From Actinomycetes bacterium (GTDB taxonomy: Bacteria; Actinomycetota; Actinomycetes; Propionibacteriales; Propionibacteriaceae): a stretch of 14,698 bases of DNA. Positions 1 to 6,453 of the stretch are shown here, piece after piece (the first letter of the stretch is position 1; the number at the start of each line of letters is the position of its first letter). The notes under the pieces are model-generated. The model had not been told where the DNA came from. It did not search any database and was given only the letters and a program-made list of their open reading frames with translations. Made by a program: the position numbers and the translations under genes. The DNA is taken from assembly GCA_023443125.1 (NCBI GenBank), contig JAEZVO010000078.1, positions 1-14,698 on the forward strand, given 5' to 3'.

Positions 1-3
1 GGC

Positions 4-19
4 TCCTCCTAGCGGAGGA
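4..19 (-). terminator. Possible hairpin after the first membrane-protein gene
   Basis: A 6-bp perfect inverted repeat (TCCTCC, loop TAGC, GGAGGA) lies about 40 nt past the stop codon of the minus-strand gene ending at 59. It could end that transcript. The stem is short and no T-tract is visible before the window edge, so the call is weak. Confidence 0.25.
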
Positions 20-58
20 CCGGCGCCACCGACGTTATCGCTGCCTGTGCCGTGGTGA

Positions 59-1003
59 TCACTTGTACGCGGCGATCGCCTTGCTTACCTCGATGAGTTC
101 GGCTCGCGAGGCGTTGGAGCCGGACACTGACGCAACAGACTTCGGCTTCTTGCCGGGATGGACGTAGCACGCTTCCAGCTTCTCGGAGCCATTGGCCACC
201 TCGCCGCAGAACCCTCCGTCGAACTCGTCGACGTTCTGCATACTCTGGCGGGCGAAGTCCATTATTTTTGCCTCTTCACCAAAGTCGAGGACAGCAATGG
301 TGGCCGAGCCCGTCGCCCCCTTGGTGTACATCGTGAGCCCAAACTCGCTCAGCTGCCACTCGCCGATTTGCTTGGGCAGATCTTCCGCCGTGAGCTCCCC
401 AGCCCCGCCAGGCTGCTGGCCGCCCGGCTGTTCGCCACCGGGCTGTTCGCCACCAGGCTGTTCACCACCAGGCTGCTCACCGCCAGGCTGCTCGCCTCCG
501 GGTTCTTCTCCACCGGGGTTATCTTCGCCAGGCTCGTCCCCACCAGGCTCGTCCCCACCAGGCTCCTCACCGCCAGGGGTGTCCTCACCGCCCGGCTCCT
601 CGGATTCCGACGGCGTCTCAGCGCTCGAAGACGAGGCACCGGGCTTCGGTTCCGCTGTCCCGCCGTCATCGCCCTTGAAGAAGAACAGCCACACCAGGAC
701 CCCGATCAGCGCCAGCACCAGCACGGAAATCGCGATGATGATGCCAACGCCCGGACCACGGCTGCCGCCTGGTTCCTGCCCTTGCGGTGGCATACCGCCG
801 GGGGGCATGCCACCAGGCCCGCCGTTCCAGCCCTGCGGCGCGCCTTGTCCACCGTTCCAGTTGGGTGCACCACTCTGGTTGTTCTGCCACTGCCCCTGGC
901 CTTGTGGGCCAGCAGGCGGGTAACCCGGGGAAGGCTGGCTGCCCCACTGCTGCCCTCCGTAGTTCTGCGGGTTTCCCTGACTTGGGTATCCTGGTCCGCT
1001 CAT
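59..1003 (-). CDS. Single-pass membrane protein with Pro-Gly-Glu/Gln pentapeptide repeats, function unknown
   Basis: The 314-residue protein has four parts. Residues 1-85 are rich in Gly, Pro, Gln and Trp and probably cytoplasmic. Residues about 86-109 form one hydrophobic membrane helix ending in WLFFFK. Residues about 135-200 are an acidic linker made of roughly a dozen five-residue units of the type PGGEE, PGGDE or PGGEQ. Residues about 203-314 form a compact C-terminal domain with exactly two cysteines (C266 and C279). The likely topology is N-in, with the C-terminal domain outside the membrane, where the cysteines could form a disulfide. The C-terminal domain aligns by eye with the protein encoded at 1073-1747: LP.Q...W.L, FDGG.C, a second Cys, and a final AKAI/SKAI helix. 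Both proteins also start MSGP. The two genes are tandem with a 69-nt gap and may be co-transcribed. The ATG at 1003 has no strong Shine-Dalgarno sequence. I recognise no family and assign no function. Confidence 0.8.
   Translation of the reverse strand: MSGPGYPSQGNPQNYGGQQWGSQPSPGYPPAGPQGQGQWQNNQSGAPNWNGGQGAPQGWNGGPGGMPPGGMPPQGQEPGGSRGPGVGIIIAISVLVLALIGVLVWLFFFKGDDGGTAEPKPGASSSSAETPSESEEPGGEDTPGGEEPGGDEPGGDEPGEDNPGGEEPGGEQPGGEQPGGEQPGGEQPGGEQPGGQQPGGAGELTAEDLPKQIGEWQLSEFGLTMYTKGATGSATIAVLDFGEEAKIMDFARQSMQNVDEFDGGFCGEVANGSEKLEACYVHPGKKPKSVASVSGSNASRAELIEVSKAIAAYK
397..600 (-). repeat. In-frame 15-bp coding repeat (PGGEQ-type)
   Basis: The DNA consists of tandem 15-bp units such as caggctgttcaccac, each encoding five residues. 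The units nearest the C-terminal domain (about 400-500) are the most alike. Those nearer the membrane helix have diverged to EE, DE and ED variants. Because the period is a multiple of three, slippage would change linker length without breaking the frame. Confidence 0.8.
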
Positions 1004-1072
1004 CTACTCGACTCGTTTCTTTCTGTGAGAAGCGGCCCGCATCGGGGCCCGTACATATGCTGATCGCTACCT

Positions 1073-1747
1073 TTAAATGGCGATAATAGCTTTCGCCAGG
1101 TGCACCATCTCGTCGATTTCGGCGTATCGACTCGACATGAGGAACGTTTGTCCCTGCGCAGCCTTCGGCGCGATGGCACACGTAATCATCTTCGTTTCGC
1201 CCGTCGAGTTCGGGTTCAGATAGCAGGCACCGCCGTCGAATTTCTGCAGGTCTTGCTCACCCTCACCCATCTCCTCCGGGCTCACGCTGTCGCCCATCGG
1301 AACGAAGCTGATCCGCCTGTCGCCGTCTTTGTACACAGGCTGCGACTCCCCGGCCGCTTCTTGGACCTCGAGCTTCCAATTCTCCAGCTGCTCCGGCAGT
1401 ATCTCGCGCAGGACGGCGTACCCGTCGGTGACTTCGCCGGGCATCTCTGTGGGCTCGCTCGGGTCGTCCGTCGGCGGCTCCTCCGTCGCGGGCATGTCGG
1501 TGCTGGGAGCGTCACTTGGCTCGGGCTCCGGCTCCGGTTCCGACGGTGCCTCCGTCGCCGATGACGTTGGTTCGGCAGAAGGCTCGGGCGAGGGGTCGTC
1601 GTCGGTGGGCATGAACGCCCAGACCAGCAACCCGATGAGGGCGATGGCAAGCACGCCGATCACGATGAAATACGGGGTGCGGTTGGGCCGGGGTGCGTTG
1701 GGGGTTGCGACGAAGCCGGGCATTCCCGGTTGCGCAGGTCCGGACAT
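1073..1747 (-). CDS. Single-pass membrane protein, paralogue of the gene downstream, function unknown
   Basis: The 224-residue protein has a short Pro-rich N-terminus (1-24), one membrane helix (about 25-46, IVIGVLAIALIGLLVWAF), an acidic Pro/Glu/Ser/Thr linker (about 47-107) and a C-terminal domain (about 110-224) with two cysteines (C175 and C190). The domain order matches the protein encoded at 59-1003, and the C-terminal domains share LPEQ..NWKL, KFDGGACY and AKAIIAI. The linker here is not a regular repeat, so the two copies differ mostly in linker type. The start is supported by GGAGG six bases before the ATG. That Shine-Dalgarno sequence sits inside a small palindrome (1748-1762) touching the start codon. 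It lies downstream of ispF in the same direction, 39 nt past the ispF stop, so read-through from the carD operon is possible. Function unknown. Confidence 0.8.
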   Translation of the reverse strand: MSGPAQPGMPGFVATPNAPRPNRTPYFIVIGVLAIALIGLLVWAFMPTDDDPSPEPSAEPTSSATEAPSEPEPEPEPSDAPSTDMPATEEPPTDDPSEPTEMPGEVTDGYAVLREILPEQLENWKLEVQEAAGESQPVYKDGDRRISFVPMGDSVSPEEMGEGEQDLQKFDGGACYLNPNSTGETKMITCAIAPKAAQGQTFLMSSRYAEIDEMVHLAKAIIAI

Positions 1748-1762
1748 GGTAGGCCTCCTACC
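1748..1762 (-). promoter_or_regulatory. Hairpin over the ribosome binding site of the 1073-1747 gene
   Basis: On the mRNA strand the 15 bases before the ATG are GGTAGG-AGG-CCTACC, a perfect 6-bp inverted repeat with a 3-nt loop. It contains the only Shine-Dalgarno sequence (GGAGG). If it folds, ribosome access would be reduced. This is seen in sequence only; the regulatory effect is inferred. Confidence 0.4.
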
Positions 1763-1786
1763 TTCGTGGTGCGACGGCGCCGCGTG

Positions 1787-2269
1787 TCAAGGCGTCGTTG
1801 TAGTAATCAGACTAACTGACGCGACGGCCACTGCGGCCACTCCTTCACCGCGCCCTGTGAGGCCAAGGCCATCCGTGGTGGTGGCGGTCACCGTCACGCG
1901 GGCACCCAGCGCAGCGCCCAATACTTCTTGTGCCTCCTGGCGCCGTCCTGCCATTTTCGGGCGGTTGCCAATCACCTGCACCGCGATGTTGACGATCTCG
2001 TAGCCTGCCTCACGCACGCGCTTGGCAGTCTCGGAGAGGAATTCGACGCCGCTCGCGCCCGCCCACTGCGGCTCGCTCGTGCCGAAGTTGCTGCCCATGT
2101 CGCCGAGCCCGGTGGCGGAGAACAGCGCGTCGCACATGGCATGCGCGGCGACATCACCGTCGGAATGCCCCTCGAGGCCGCACGGTTCGTCGGGGAATGT
2201 GAGGCCGGCTAGGTGCATCGTCGCGCCTTCGACGAGCTTGTGCACGTCGGTGCCAATGCCCACCAGCAT
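1787..2269 (-). CDS. ispF: 2-C-methyl-D-erythritol 2,4-cyclodiphosphate synthase
   Basis: IspF catalyses the MEP-pathway step that cyclises CDP-methylerythritol 2-phosphate to methylerythritol cyclodiphosphate with release of CMP, on the way to IPP and DMAPP. From the ATG at 2269 the 160-residue protein has the metal ligands D8, H10 and H43 in GTDVH and HSDGDVAAH. It also has the ALGD-like GLGDMGSNF segment and the C-terminal signature TTTDGLGLTGRGEG (about 130-143). Length is normal for the family. A longer reading starts at a GTG at 2290, but the ATG at 2269 is preceded by AAGGAG at six bases, begins two bases after the ispD stop, and matches the usual N-terminus, so I chose it. It is the third gene of carD-ispD-ispF, the same order as in mycobacteria. 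The last few residues (ITTTTP) are a low-complexity tail. Confidence 0.96.
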   Translation of the reverse strand: MLVGIGTDVHKLVEGATMHLAGLTFPDEPCGLEGHSDGDVAAHAMCDALFSATGLGDMGSNFGTSEPQWAGASGVEFLSETAKRVREAGYEIVNIAVQVIGNRPKMAGRRQEAQEVLGAALGARVTVTATTTDGLGLTGRGEGVAAVAVASVSLITTTTP

Positions 2270-2271
2270 GG

Positions 2272-2955
2272 TCAGCTCCTTGCCCGCCACATCGCCTCCG
2301 CCAGCACGAGGTCGAGCGGCTCCGTGATTTTCATCGCCTCGCGATCTCCTTCGACGAAGGTAATCGGCACACCGACGAGCTCACAAGCCGACGCGTCGTC
2401 GGTCACCGCGACGCCGTGCTCCTGAACGTGGCGATGGCCCGCGCGCAGCACGTCGGTGGCGAATCCTTGCGGGGTTTGCACAGCTCGAAGCTCCGCGCGA
2501 TCAACGACGGCGCTGCCGCCGTCGAGCACGCGTCGGATGGAGTCGATGACCGGCACGACGGGGATGACCGCCTCAGCGCCCTTGGCCACCGCCTGCATCA
2601 CAGATTCCACGACGCGAACCGGAACGAGCGGGCGGGCCGCATCGTGGACCAACACGACGGGAGCGTCAACCTCGCCCAGTCCGTTACGCACCGATTCATC
2701 CCGCACCGAGCCGCCGGACACAATGGTGAGCTCAGCGACACCAAGCAGAGCGGCGCGGAATTGGTCGAGGTACCCGGGGTGGGCCACGACGACGATCTGC
2801 CCCACGCCCGCACTGCGCAGCACGTCGACGGATCGTCGCACCATCGGCACCCCGCCGACATCGACGAGTGCCTTCGGCAGTTCATGGCCGAGCCTTGAAC
2901 CAGAACCGGCCGCCACCACGATGGCGGCGACCGGTTGCACGCTGCGGTTGGTCAT
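2272..2955 (-). CDS. ispD: 2-C-methyl-D-erythritol 4-phosphate cytidylyltransferase
   Basis: IspD joins CTP and methylerythritol 4-phosphate to make CDP-methylerythritol. The 227-residue protein opens with the nucleotide-binding loop AAIVVAAGSGSRLG...PKAL (about 10-30, K28). It also carries VLVHDAARPLVP, TDDASACE and the C-terminal VEGDREAMKITEPLDL, all family hallmarks. The ATG at 2955 follows the carD TGA by one base, which suggests translational coupling, and it gives the usual short N-terminus (MTNRSVQPVAAIVV). An in-frame ATG at 2976 inside carD would add seven residues (MRFSLPE) and cannot be excluded, since neither start has a strong Shine-Dalgarno sequence. The next enzyme gene, ispF, starts two bases after this stop. 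IspD and IspF are separate proteins here, not the IspDF fusion seen in some bacteria. Confidence 0.95.
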   Translation of the reverse strand: MTNRSVQPVAAIVVAAGSGSRLGHELPKALVDVGGVPMVRRSVDVLRSAGVGQIVVVAHPGYLDQFRAALLGVAELTIVSGGSVRDESVRNGLGEVDAPVVLVHDAARPLVPVRVVESVMQAVAKGAEAVIPVVPVIDSIRRVLDGGSAVVDRAELRAVQTPQGFATDVLRAGHRHVQEHGVAVTDDASACELVGVPITFVEGDREAMKITEPLDLVLAEAMWRARS

Positions 2956-2956
2956 C

Positions 2957-3442
2957 TCAGGAAGCGAGAATCTCATCCAGTCGGGCTTCAGCCTTCTCGT
3001 TGTCGAGCTTGTTCGCGACGGCGACCTCTTCGACGAGAATGGTGCGCGCCTTGGTGAGCATCCGCTTCTCGCCAGCCGACAGGCCCTTGTCCTGGTCGCG
3101 GCGCCACAGGTCTCGAACCACCTCGGCGACCTTCAAAATGTTGCCGGAGTGCAACTTCTCCATGTTCGCCTTGAAACGACGAGACCAGTTCGACGGCTCC
3201 TCGGTGTTCTTATCGCGAAGAACATCGAACACCTTCTCAAGCCCCTCTTCATCGACGACGTCGCGGACGCCCACGAGATCAAGGTTGCATGCCGGGACGC
3301 GAACCACCAGGTCGTTTTGTCCGATGATGCGAAGGACGAGATACATGCGGTCTTCGCCCTTGATGGTGCGGTTTTCGATGTCCTCGATGACGGCCGTCCC
3401 GTGATTGGGGTAGACCACCGTTTCACCGATAGAAAAAGTCAT
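2957..3442 (-). CDS. carD: CarD-family RNA polymerase-binding transcription factor
   Basis: CarD binds the RNA polymerase beta subunit and stabilises open promoter complexes; it is essential in mycobacteria. The 161-residue protein has the N-terminal Tudor-like RNAP-interaction domain (MTFSIGETVVYPNHGTAVIE..., about 1-60). The C-terminal helical DNA-contacting domain includes W86 in SNWSRRFKANMEKL, the counterpart of the conserved tryptophan that contacts the transcription bubble, and then AGEKRMLTKARTILVEE. Length matches the mycobacterial protein. The frame stays open upstream to 3679, but that part is translated REP-like repeat, while the ATG at 3442 has an upstream AAAGGGG and matches the family start exactly. 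It is the first gene of carD-ispD-ispF, which fits the conserved actinobacterial order. Confidence 0.97.
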   Translation of the reverse strand: MTFSIGETVVYPNHGTAVIEDIENRTIKGEDRMYLVLRIIGQNDLVVRVPACNLDLVGVRDVVDEEGLEKVFDVLRDKNTEEPSNWSRRFKANMEKLHSGNILKVAEVVRDLWRRDQDKGLSAGEKRMLTKARTILVEEVAVANKLDNEKAEARLDEILAS

Positions 3443-3467
3443 ATTGTTTTGGCCCCTTTCGCAAGCT

Positions 3468-3476
3468 ATTCTACCA
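3468..3476 (-). promoter_or_regulatory. Extended -10 promoter of the carD operon
   Basis: On the minus strand TGGTAGAAT reads as an extended -10 element (TGN plus TAGAAT, five of six consensus bases). It lies 25 nt before the carD ATG, leaving room for a short leader with the AAAGGGG ribosome site. No good -35 hexamer is seen at 17 bp, which is normal for extended -10 promoters. Confidence 0.5.
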
Positions 3477-3548
3477 GACTTTTCCGCGTGTCTCCTTGGA
3501 CAAATCTCAGGGAAGTGTGATTGAGTTCGCCCTCCGCGCGATCGCGCC

Positions 3549-3810
3549 TCGATACAGCCCTCCGGGCCTACTCGACGATCATGCCGCCCCGGTGGTTGAG
3601 TAGCGCCCCGCGCCCCCCGGTGGTTGAGTAGCGCCCGGAGGGCGCGTAATCGAAACCCCGCCCGAGATGATTTCGACACGCGGGCTCCGCCCGCGACTCA
3701 ATCATCGAGCCTGATCCCCGATGGTTGAGCAGCCGCCACAGGCGGCGTATCCAAACCCCGCCCACGTCTCGATACGACGGCTACACCGCCTACTCGACGA
3801 GCGGGCCAGG
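3549..3810. repeat. Cluster of six REP-like palindromic units
   Basis: This part of the 453-nt gene-free stretch between carD and lpqE is built from units with the plan GGTTGAGTAGC, a GC-rich hairpin, then GTATCGAAACC, or the reverse complement. Units: reverse 3549-3582; forward, truncated, 3590-3608; forward 3619-3660 with hairpin 3631-3645 (GCGCCC-GGA-GGGCGC); reverse 3664-3709 with hairpin 3679-3695 (7-bp stem); forward 3720-3757 with hairpin 3732-3746 (GCCGCC-ACA-GGCGGC); reverse 3767-3810. The orientation order is R-F-F-R-F-R. The flanks are conserved while stem sequences differ but stay self-complementary, so the structure rather than the stem sequence is kept. Similar elements occur at 10523-10620. 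No coding potential is apparent. Confidence 0.8.
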
Positions 3811-3854
3811 CGCCTCGACTGTCAGGCAGGACGACGAATGCCGCTCGTTGCGGC

Positions 3855-3888
3855 TAGTATGACGGCCATCACCTATCGTCTCGGAAGG
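3855..3888 (+). promoter_or_regulatory. lpqE -10 box and ribosome binding site
   Basis: TAGTAT at 3855-3860 is a plausible actinobacterial -10 box. GGAAGG at 3883-3888 is a Shine-Dalgarno sequence seven bases before the ATG at 3896. No convincing -35 hexamer was found. Confidence 0.45.
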
Positions 3889-3895
3889 TTGCACC

Positions 3896-4405
3896 ATGTT
3901 CGCTCGCGTACGGAAAGCAGCTCTAGCCTGCGTCGCCGCATCCGCTATTGCTCTCACTGGCTGCACTGCCTCCGGGTGGCAGCCGAACGTGCCTCCGGCA
4001 GCCGGGGCGCAAAGTGAACTGACGCAGGCACAAGGCAACGGCACCGGCGCGAGCGACAAGGCCCGCAACGTGCTGTTCGTCGTCGACGATGAGGGCAAGG
4101 GACTGCTCGCTGGCACCGTCGCGTCGGTCAAGGGCACGGAAGTGCAGGCCATTCAGTACGCGCCGGAAATGCCGGATGGCTCCTTCGGTGAACCCAGCCA
4201 GCTTGATTTCCAGGCCACCGTGGGTGCACACGGGGCTGCGCGGTTCGAGGACGGGCCGGTCACCGTCGAGAATGCAGACCTCACGCCGGGACGCAACGCG
4301 CGTGTGGTCATCGAGCTCAGCACCGGGGCCATCCAGCTCGAGGTGCCGGTATACGCCAATACCCACGCTGACTTCGAAGAGCTCTGGAAGAACACCCAGT
4401 CGTAA
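3896..4405 (+). CDS. lpqE: LpqE-like lipoprotein
   Basis: The 169-residue protein starts with a positively charged n-region (MFARVRK), a hydrophobic stretch and the lipobox LTGC, giving lipidated Cys23. It is therefore exported and anchored on the outer face of the membrane. The mature part has a Ser/Gln/Gly-rich spacer (about 24-52) and then one beta-rich domain (about 55-160: VLFVVDDEGKGLLAG...VVIELSTGAIQLEVPVYANT). The assignment rests on class plus synteny: mycobacterial lpqE lies next to carD, divergently, as here. Biochemical function of the family is unknown to me. The start has GGAAGG at seven bases. The gene converges with regX3, 42 nt away, with no strong terminator between them. 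The symbol is an inference from context; the lipoprotein call itself is firm. Confidence 0.75.
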   Translation: MFARVRKAALACVAASAIALTGCTASGWQPNVPPAAGAQSELTQAQGNGTGASDKARNVLFVVDDEGKGLLAGTVASVKGTEVQAIQYAPEMPDGSFGEPSQLDFQATVGAHGAARFEDGPVTVENADLTPGRNARVVIELSTGAIQLEVPVYANTHADFEELWKNTQS

Positions 4406-4447
4406 CTTGTGCGCCCGGCTGGCAGCGCCCGGCGGGAAGCCCGTCGC

Positions 4448-5125
4448 TCAGCCTTCGTACTTGTACCCCAGCCCGCGCACGGTGATCAGGCGTTCCGGCT
4501 TCGACGGGTCGCGCTCGATCTTCGACCGCAGCCGCTTGATGTGCACGTCGAGGGTTTTAGTGTCGCCGACGTAGTCGCTGCCCCAGATTCGGTCGATCAG
4601 CTGGCCTCTCGTGAGCACTCGCCCAGGGTTGCGCAGCAGCAGCTCGAGTAGGTCAAACTCGCGCAGCGCAAACCGCACTTCCTCCCCATCGACATACACC
4701 TGGTGACGTTCGACGTCGATGCGCACTCCCCCCACCTCAACGACGTCGGGAACAAGCTCCTGGTCTTGCCCACGGCGCAGCACTGCCCGAACGCGCGCCA
4801 CGAGCTCGCGGTGGCTGAACGGCTTGGTGACGTAATCGTCGGCCCCAAGTTCAAGGCCCACTACCTTGTCCACCTCAGAGTCGCGGGCGGTGACCATGAC
4901 AATGGCGACGTTCGACTGTGCACGCAACTGCTTGCACACCTCGAGGCCAGGCATGCCGGGCATCATGAGATCGAGCAGCACCAGGTCGGCACCATGCTTG
5001 TCGAACTCCTTCAGGCCCTCTACCCCGTCGGCCGCGGAGGCGACGTCGAAACCTTCCTTCTCGAGCATGAACGTGAGCGCGTCACGGTACGATTCCTCGT
5101 CTTCGATGATCAGAATGCGTGTCAT
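4448..5125 (-). CDS. regX3: Response regulator, OmpR/PhoB family, RegX3-like
   Basis: This 225-residue DNA-binding response regulator would act on phosphate-responsive promoters with its kinase SenX3. The receiver domain (1-118) has the acidic pair E8/D9 (LIIEDEE), phosphoacceptor D52 in LLDLMMPGMPG, T79 in VTARD and K101 in TKPF. The C-terminal winged-helix domain (about 128-225) carries REFDLLELLLRNPGRVLTR, DVHIKRLRSKIE and ITVRGLGYKY. The GADDYVTKPF and RGLGYKYEG motifs are typical of the RegX3/PhoP group. Its ATG overlaps the senX3 TGA as ATGA, so translation is probably coupled. Assignment to RegX3 specifically, rather than another PhoB-like regulator, rests on pairing with a SenX3-type kinase and on adjacency to phoU and a gpm gene. 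Confidence 0.92.
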   Translation of the reverse strand: MTRILIIEDEESYRDALTFMLEKEGFDVASAADGVEGLKEFDKHGADLVLLDLMMPGMPGLEVCKQLRAQSNVAIVMVTARDSEVDKVVGLELGADDYVTKPFSHRELVARVRAVLRRGQDQELVPDVVEVGGVRIDVERHQVYVDGEEVRFALREFDLLELLLRNPGRVLTRGQLIDRIWGSDYVGDTKTLDVHIKRLRSKIERDPSKPERLITVRGLGYKYEG

Positions 5126-6276
5126 TGATCTTGTCCTTCACCTTTCAGATCACTCAGGACGGGAAACCGCAGCGTGAACGTGGAGCCCTGCCCCAGGTTC
5201 GACCACACTGTAATGGTTCCCCCGTGCGCCATGACGATGTGGCGGACGATCGAGAGCCCGAGCCCTGTGCCTCCGGTAGACCGGCTGCGCCCGTAGTCGA
5301 CTCGGTAAAAGCGCTCGAAAATCCGCTCCTGGTCTTCCTTCGAGATGCCGATGCCGTTGTCAGACACCTTCACGTCGACGACATCGTCACCGTTGTCGCG
5401 TTTCGCGGTGATGCTCACCGCCACCCGGGCTCCCTGATCAGAGTAGTTGATGGCGTTTTGTACCAGGTTGGTGACGGCGTCGGTGAGCTCCCATTTGTCA
5501 CCAGCTATCGTGACATCCTGCAGATCACCCACGATGATCTGTACCCGTCGGTCTTCCGCTAATTCGCGGCAGTTGCTGATGGCATCCTCGACGACGTCGA
5601 CCAGCGATACCGGCTCATGCGCGATGTTGGGTGCCGCGGACTGCAGCCGCGACAAGTTGATGATCTGCGATACCAGTTCTGACAAGCGCTTCGTCTCACG
5701 CTGCAGGCGTACGGAGAAACGTTCGACAGCCGTCGGGTCGTCCTTCGCGGCTTCCACCGCTTCCGCGAGCACCCCGATGGCGCCGATGGGCGTCTTCAGC
5801 TCGTGTGAGACATTCGCCACGAAATCCCGACGAATCGCCTCCACCCGCCGCGATTGGGCGTTGTCAAACCCCAGCACCAGCAGCTGGTCCTCGTCGAGCT
5901 GACTGATCGACACCGTGAGCGACAGCGGCGGCTCCCCCGGAATCGCCTCCCGGCTGATGTCGCCGGAAAAATCCGAACCGGACTGCCGCACATCTCGCGC
6001 CTGTTCGAGCAAGTGCTTGTAACCCAGCCGGGTACCTTTCACCAGCGAAATATGCACCGCAGCCTCGTTGTGCCCAAGGAGCTCATCGTGAGGACCGACG
6101 ACGGCCGCCCCAATGGGCAACTGCGCGATGAGGCGCTCGACGAGTGGGTCGATCGTCGGATTATTTTGCGCGAGCGCGACGGTGCGCCGTCGGGAGGCCC
6201 ACACCAGCGCCACCACCGCCCCGGCGAGCAGCAACGCCAAGGCCGCCCCCACCAAGCCAGCGCCAACGTACGACAT
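5122..6276 (-). CDS. senX3: Sensor histidine kinase, SenX3-like
   Basis: This membrane histidine kinase pairs with RegX3 in phosphate-limitation signalling. The 384-residue protein has one membrane helix near the N-terminus (about 5-27) and a PAS-like region (about 45-145). The DHp domain has FVANVSHELKTPIGAI with phosphoacceptor H158. The ATPase domain has an N box (NLVQNAINYS, 270-279), G1 (DNGIGI, 306-311), an F box (RIFERFYRVD) and G2 (GGTGLGLSI, 335-343). The frame is open to 6345, but MSYVGAGLVG at 6276 places the membrane helix at the true N-terminus. That start also lies seven bases after TAGACT, consistent with a leaderless mRNA; there is no Shine-Dalgarno sequence. It is transcribed divergently from phoU across a region with PHO-like repeats, which suggests autoregulation. 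In mycobacteria gpm1 precedes senX3; here the mutase lies beyond phoU. Confidence 0.93.
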   Translation of the reverse strand: MSYVGAGLVGAALALLLAGAVVALVWASRRRTVALAQNNPTIDPLVERLIAQLPIGAAVVGPHDELLGHNEAAVHISLVKGTRLGYKHLLEQARDVRQSGSDFSGDISREAIPGEPPLSLTVSISQLDEDQLLVLGFDNAQSRRVEAIRRDFVANVSHELKTPIGAIGVLAEAVEAAKDDPTAVERFSVRLQRETKRLSELVSQIINLSRLQSAAPNIAHEPVSLVDVVEDAISNCRELAEDRRVQIIVGDLQDVTIAGDKWELTDAVTNLVQNAINYSDQGARVAVSITAKRDNGDDVVDVKVSDNGIGISKEDQERIFERFYRVDYGRSRSTGGTGLGLSIVRHIVMAHGGTITVWSNLGQGSTFTLRFPVLSDLKGEGQDQ

Positions 6277-6283
6277 GGCACTG

Positions 6284-6289
6284 AGTCTA
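6284..6289 (-). promoter_or_regulatory. senX3 -10 box at leaderless spacing
   Basis: TAGACT on the minus strand fits the TANNNT -10 pattern and ends seven bases before the senX3 ATG at 6276, so transcription would begin at or next to the start codon. No ribosome binding site is visible, which supports leaderless translation. Confidence 0.5.
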
Positions 6290-6324
6290 GTGCCCTGCCG
6301 CTGCCCGTCGAATGCACCCAAATC

Positions 6325-6353
6325 CGTCACCAACCGTTCACACACTGTTCAAC
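6325..6353 (+). promoter_or_regulatory. PHO-box-like direct repeats between senX3 and phoU
   Basis: Three heptamers spaced exactly 11 bp apart read CGTCACC (6325), GTTCACA (6336) and GTTCAAC (6347). They match the G(T/G)TCACC-type direct-repeat unit bound by actinobacterial PhoP and RegX3 with one-helical-turn spacing. The site lies 35-80 bp from the likely senX3 and phoU promoters and is the obvious place for phosphorylated RegX3 to control both. The match is seen; binding is inferred. Confidence 0.6.
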
Positions 6354-6384
6354 ATCTCACCCCAGAATGGGAAGCTTGGATGGC

Positions 6385-6448
6385 TAGCGTGGACCGCTGT
6401 CCACCAGACTTCATTCAGCCCATAGCATTGAGTACGTCAACCAAGGAG
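6385..6448 (+). promoter_or_regulatory. phoU promoter candidates and ribosome binding site
   Basis: Two TANNNT boxes could serve phoU: TAGCGT at 6385-6390, which places its -35 region just downstream of the PHO-like repeats as expected for an activated promoter, and TAGCAT at 6423-6428. AAGGAG at 6443-6448 is a strong Shine-Dalgarno sequence five bases before the ATG. I cannot choose between the two boxes. Confidence 0.4.
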
Positions 6449-6453
6449 ATGCC

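Noticed and set aside
397..600. Tandem repeat as a CRISPR array
   Set aside because: The 15-bp units have no spacers and encode an in-frame PGGEQ-type peptide repeat.
1021..1072. Terminator between the two paralogous membrane-protein genes
   Set aside because: Only a 5-bp stem (GGCCC/GGGCC) with no T-tract is visible, too weak to call; the genes may be co-transcribed.
2456..3520. 354-codon plus-strand frame across ispD and carD
   Set aside because: Antisense shadow over two well-supported essential genes, with low-complexity Thr/Ser/Arg content.
3443..3679. N-terminal extension of CarD
   Set aside because: The extra 79 codons translate REP-like repeats, and the family start MTFSIG at 3442 has its own promoter and ribosome site.
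3549..3810. Palindrome cluster as a CRISPR or tRNA cluster
   Set aside because: Units alternate orientation, have variable stems and spacing, and no cloverleaf or acceptor-stem pattern can be drawn.
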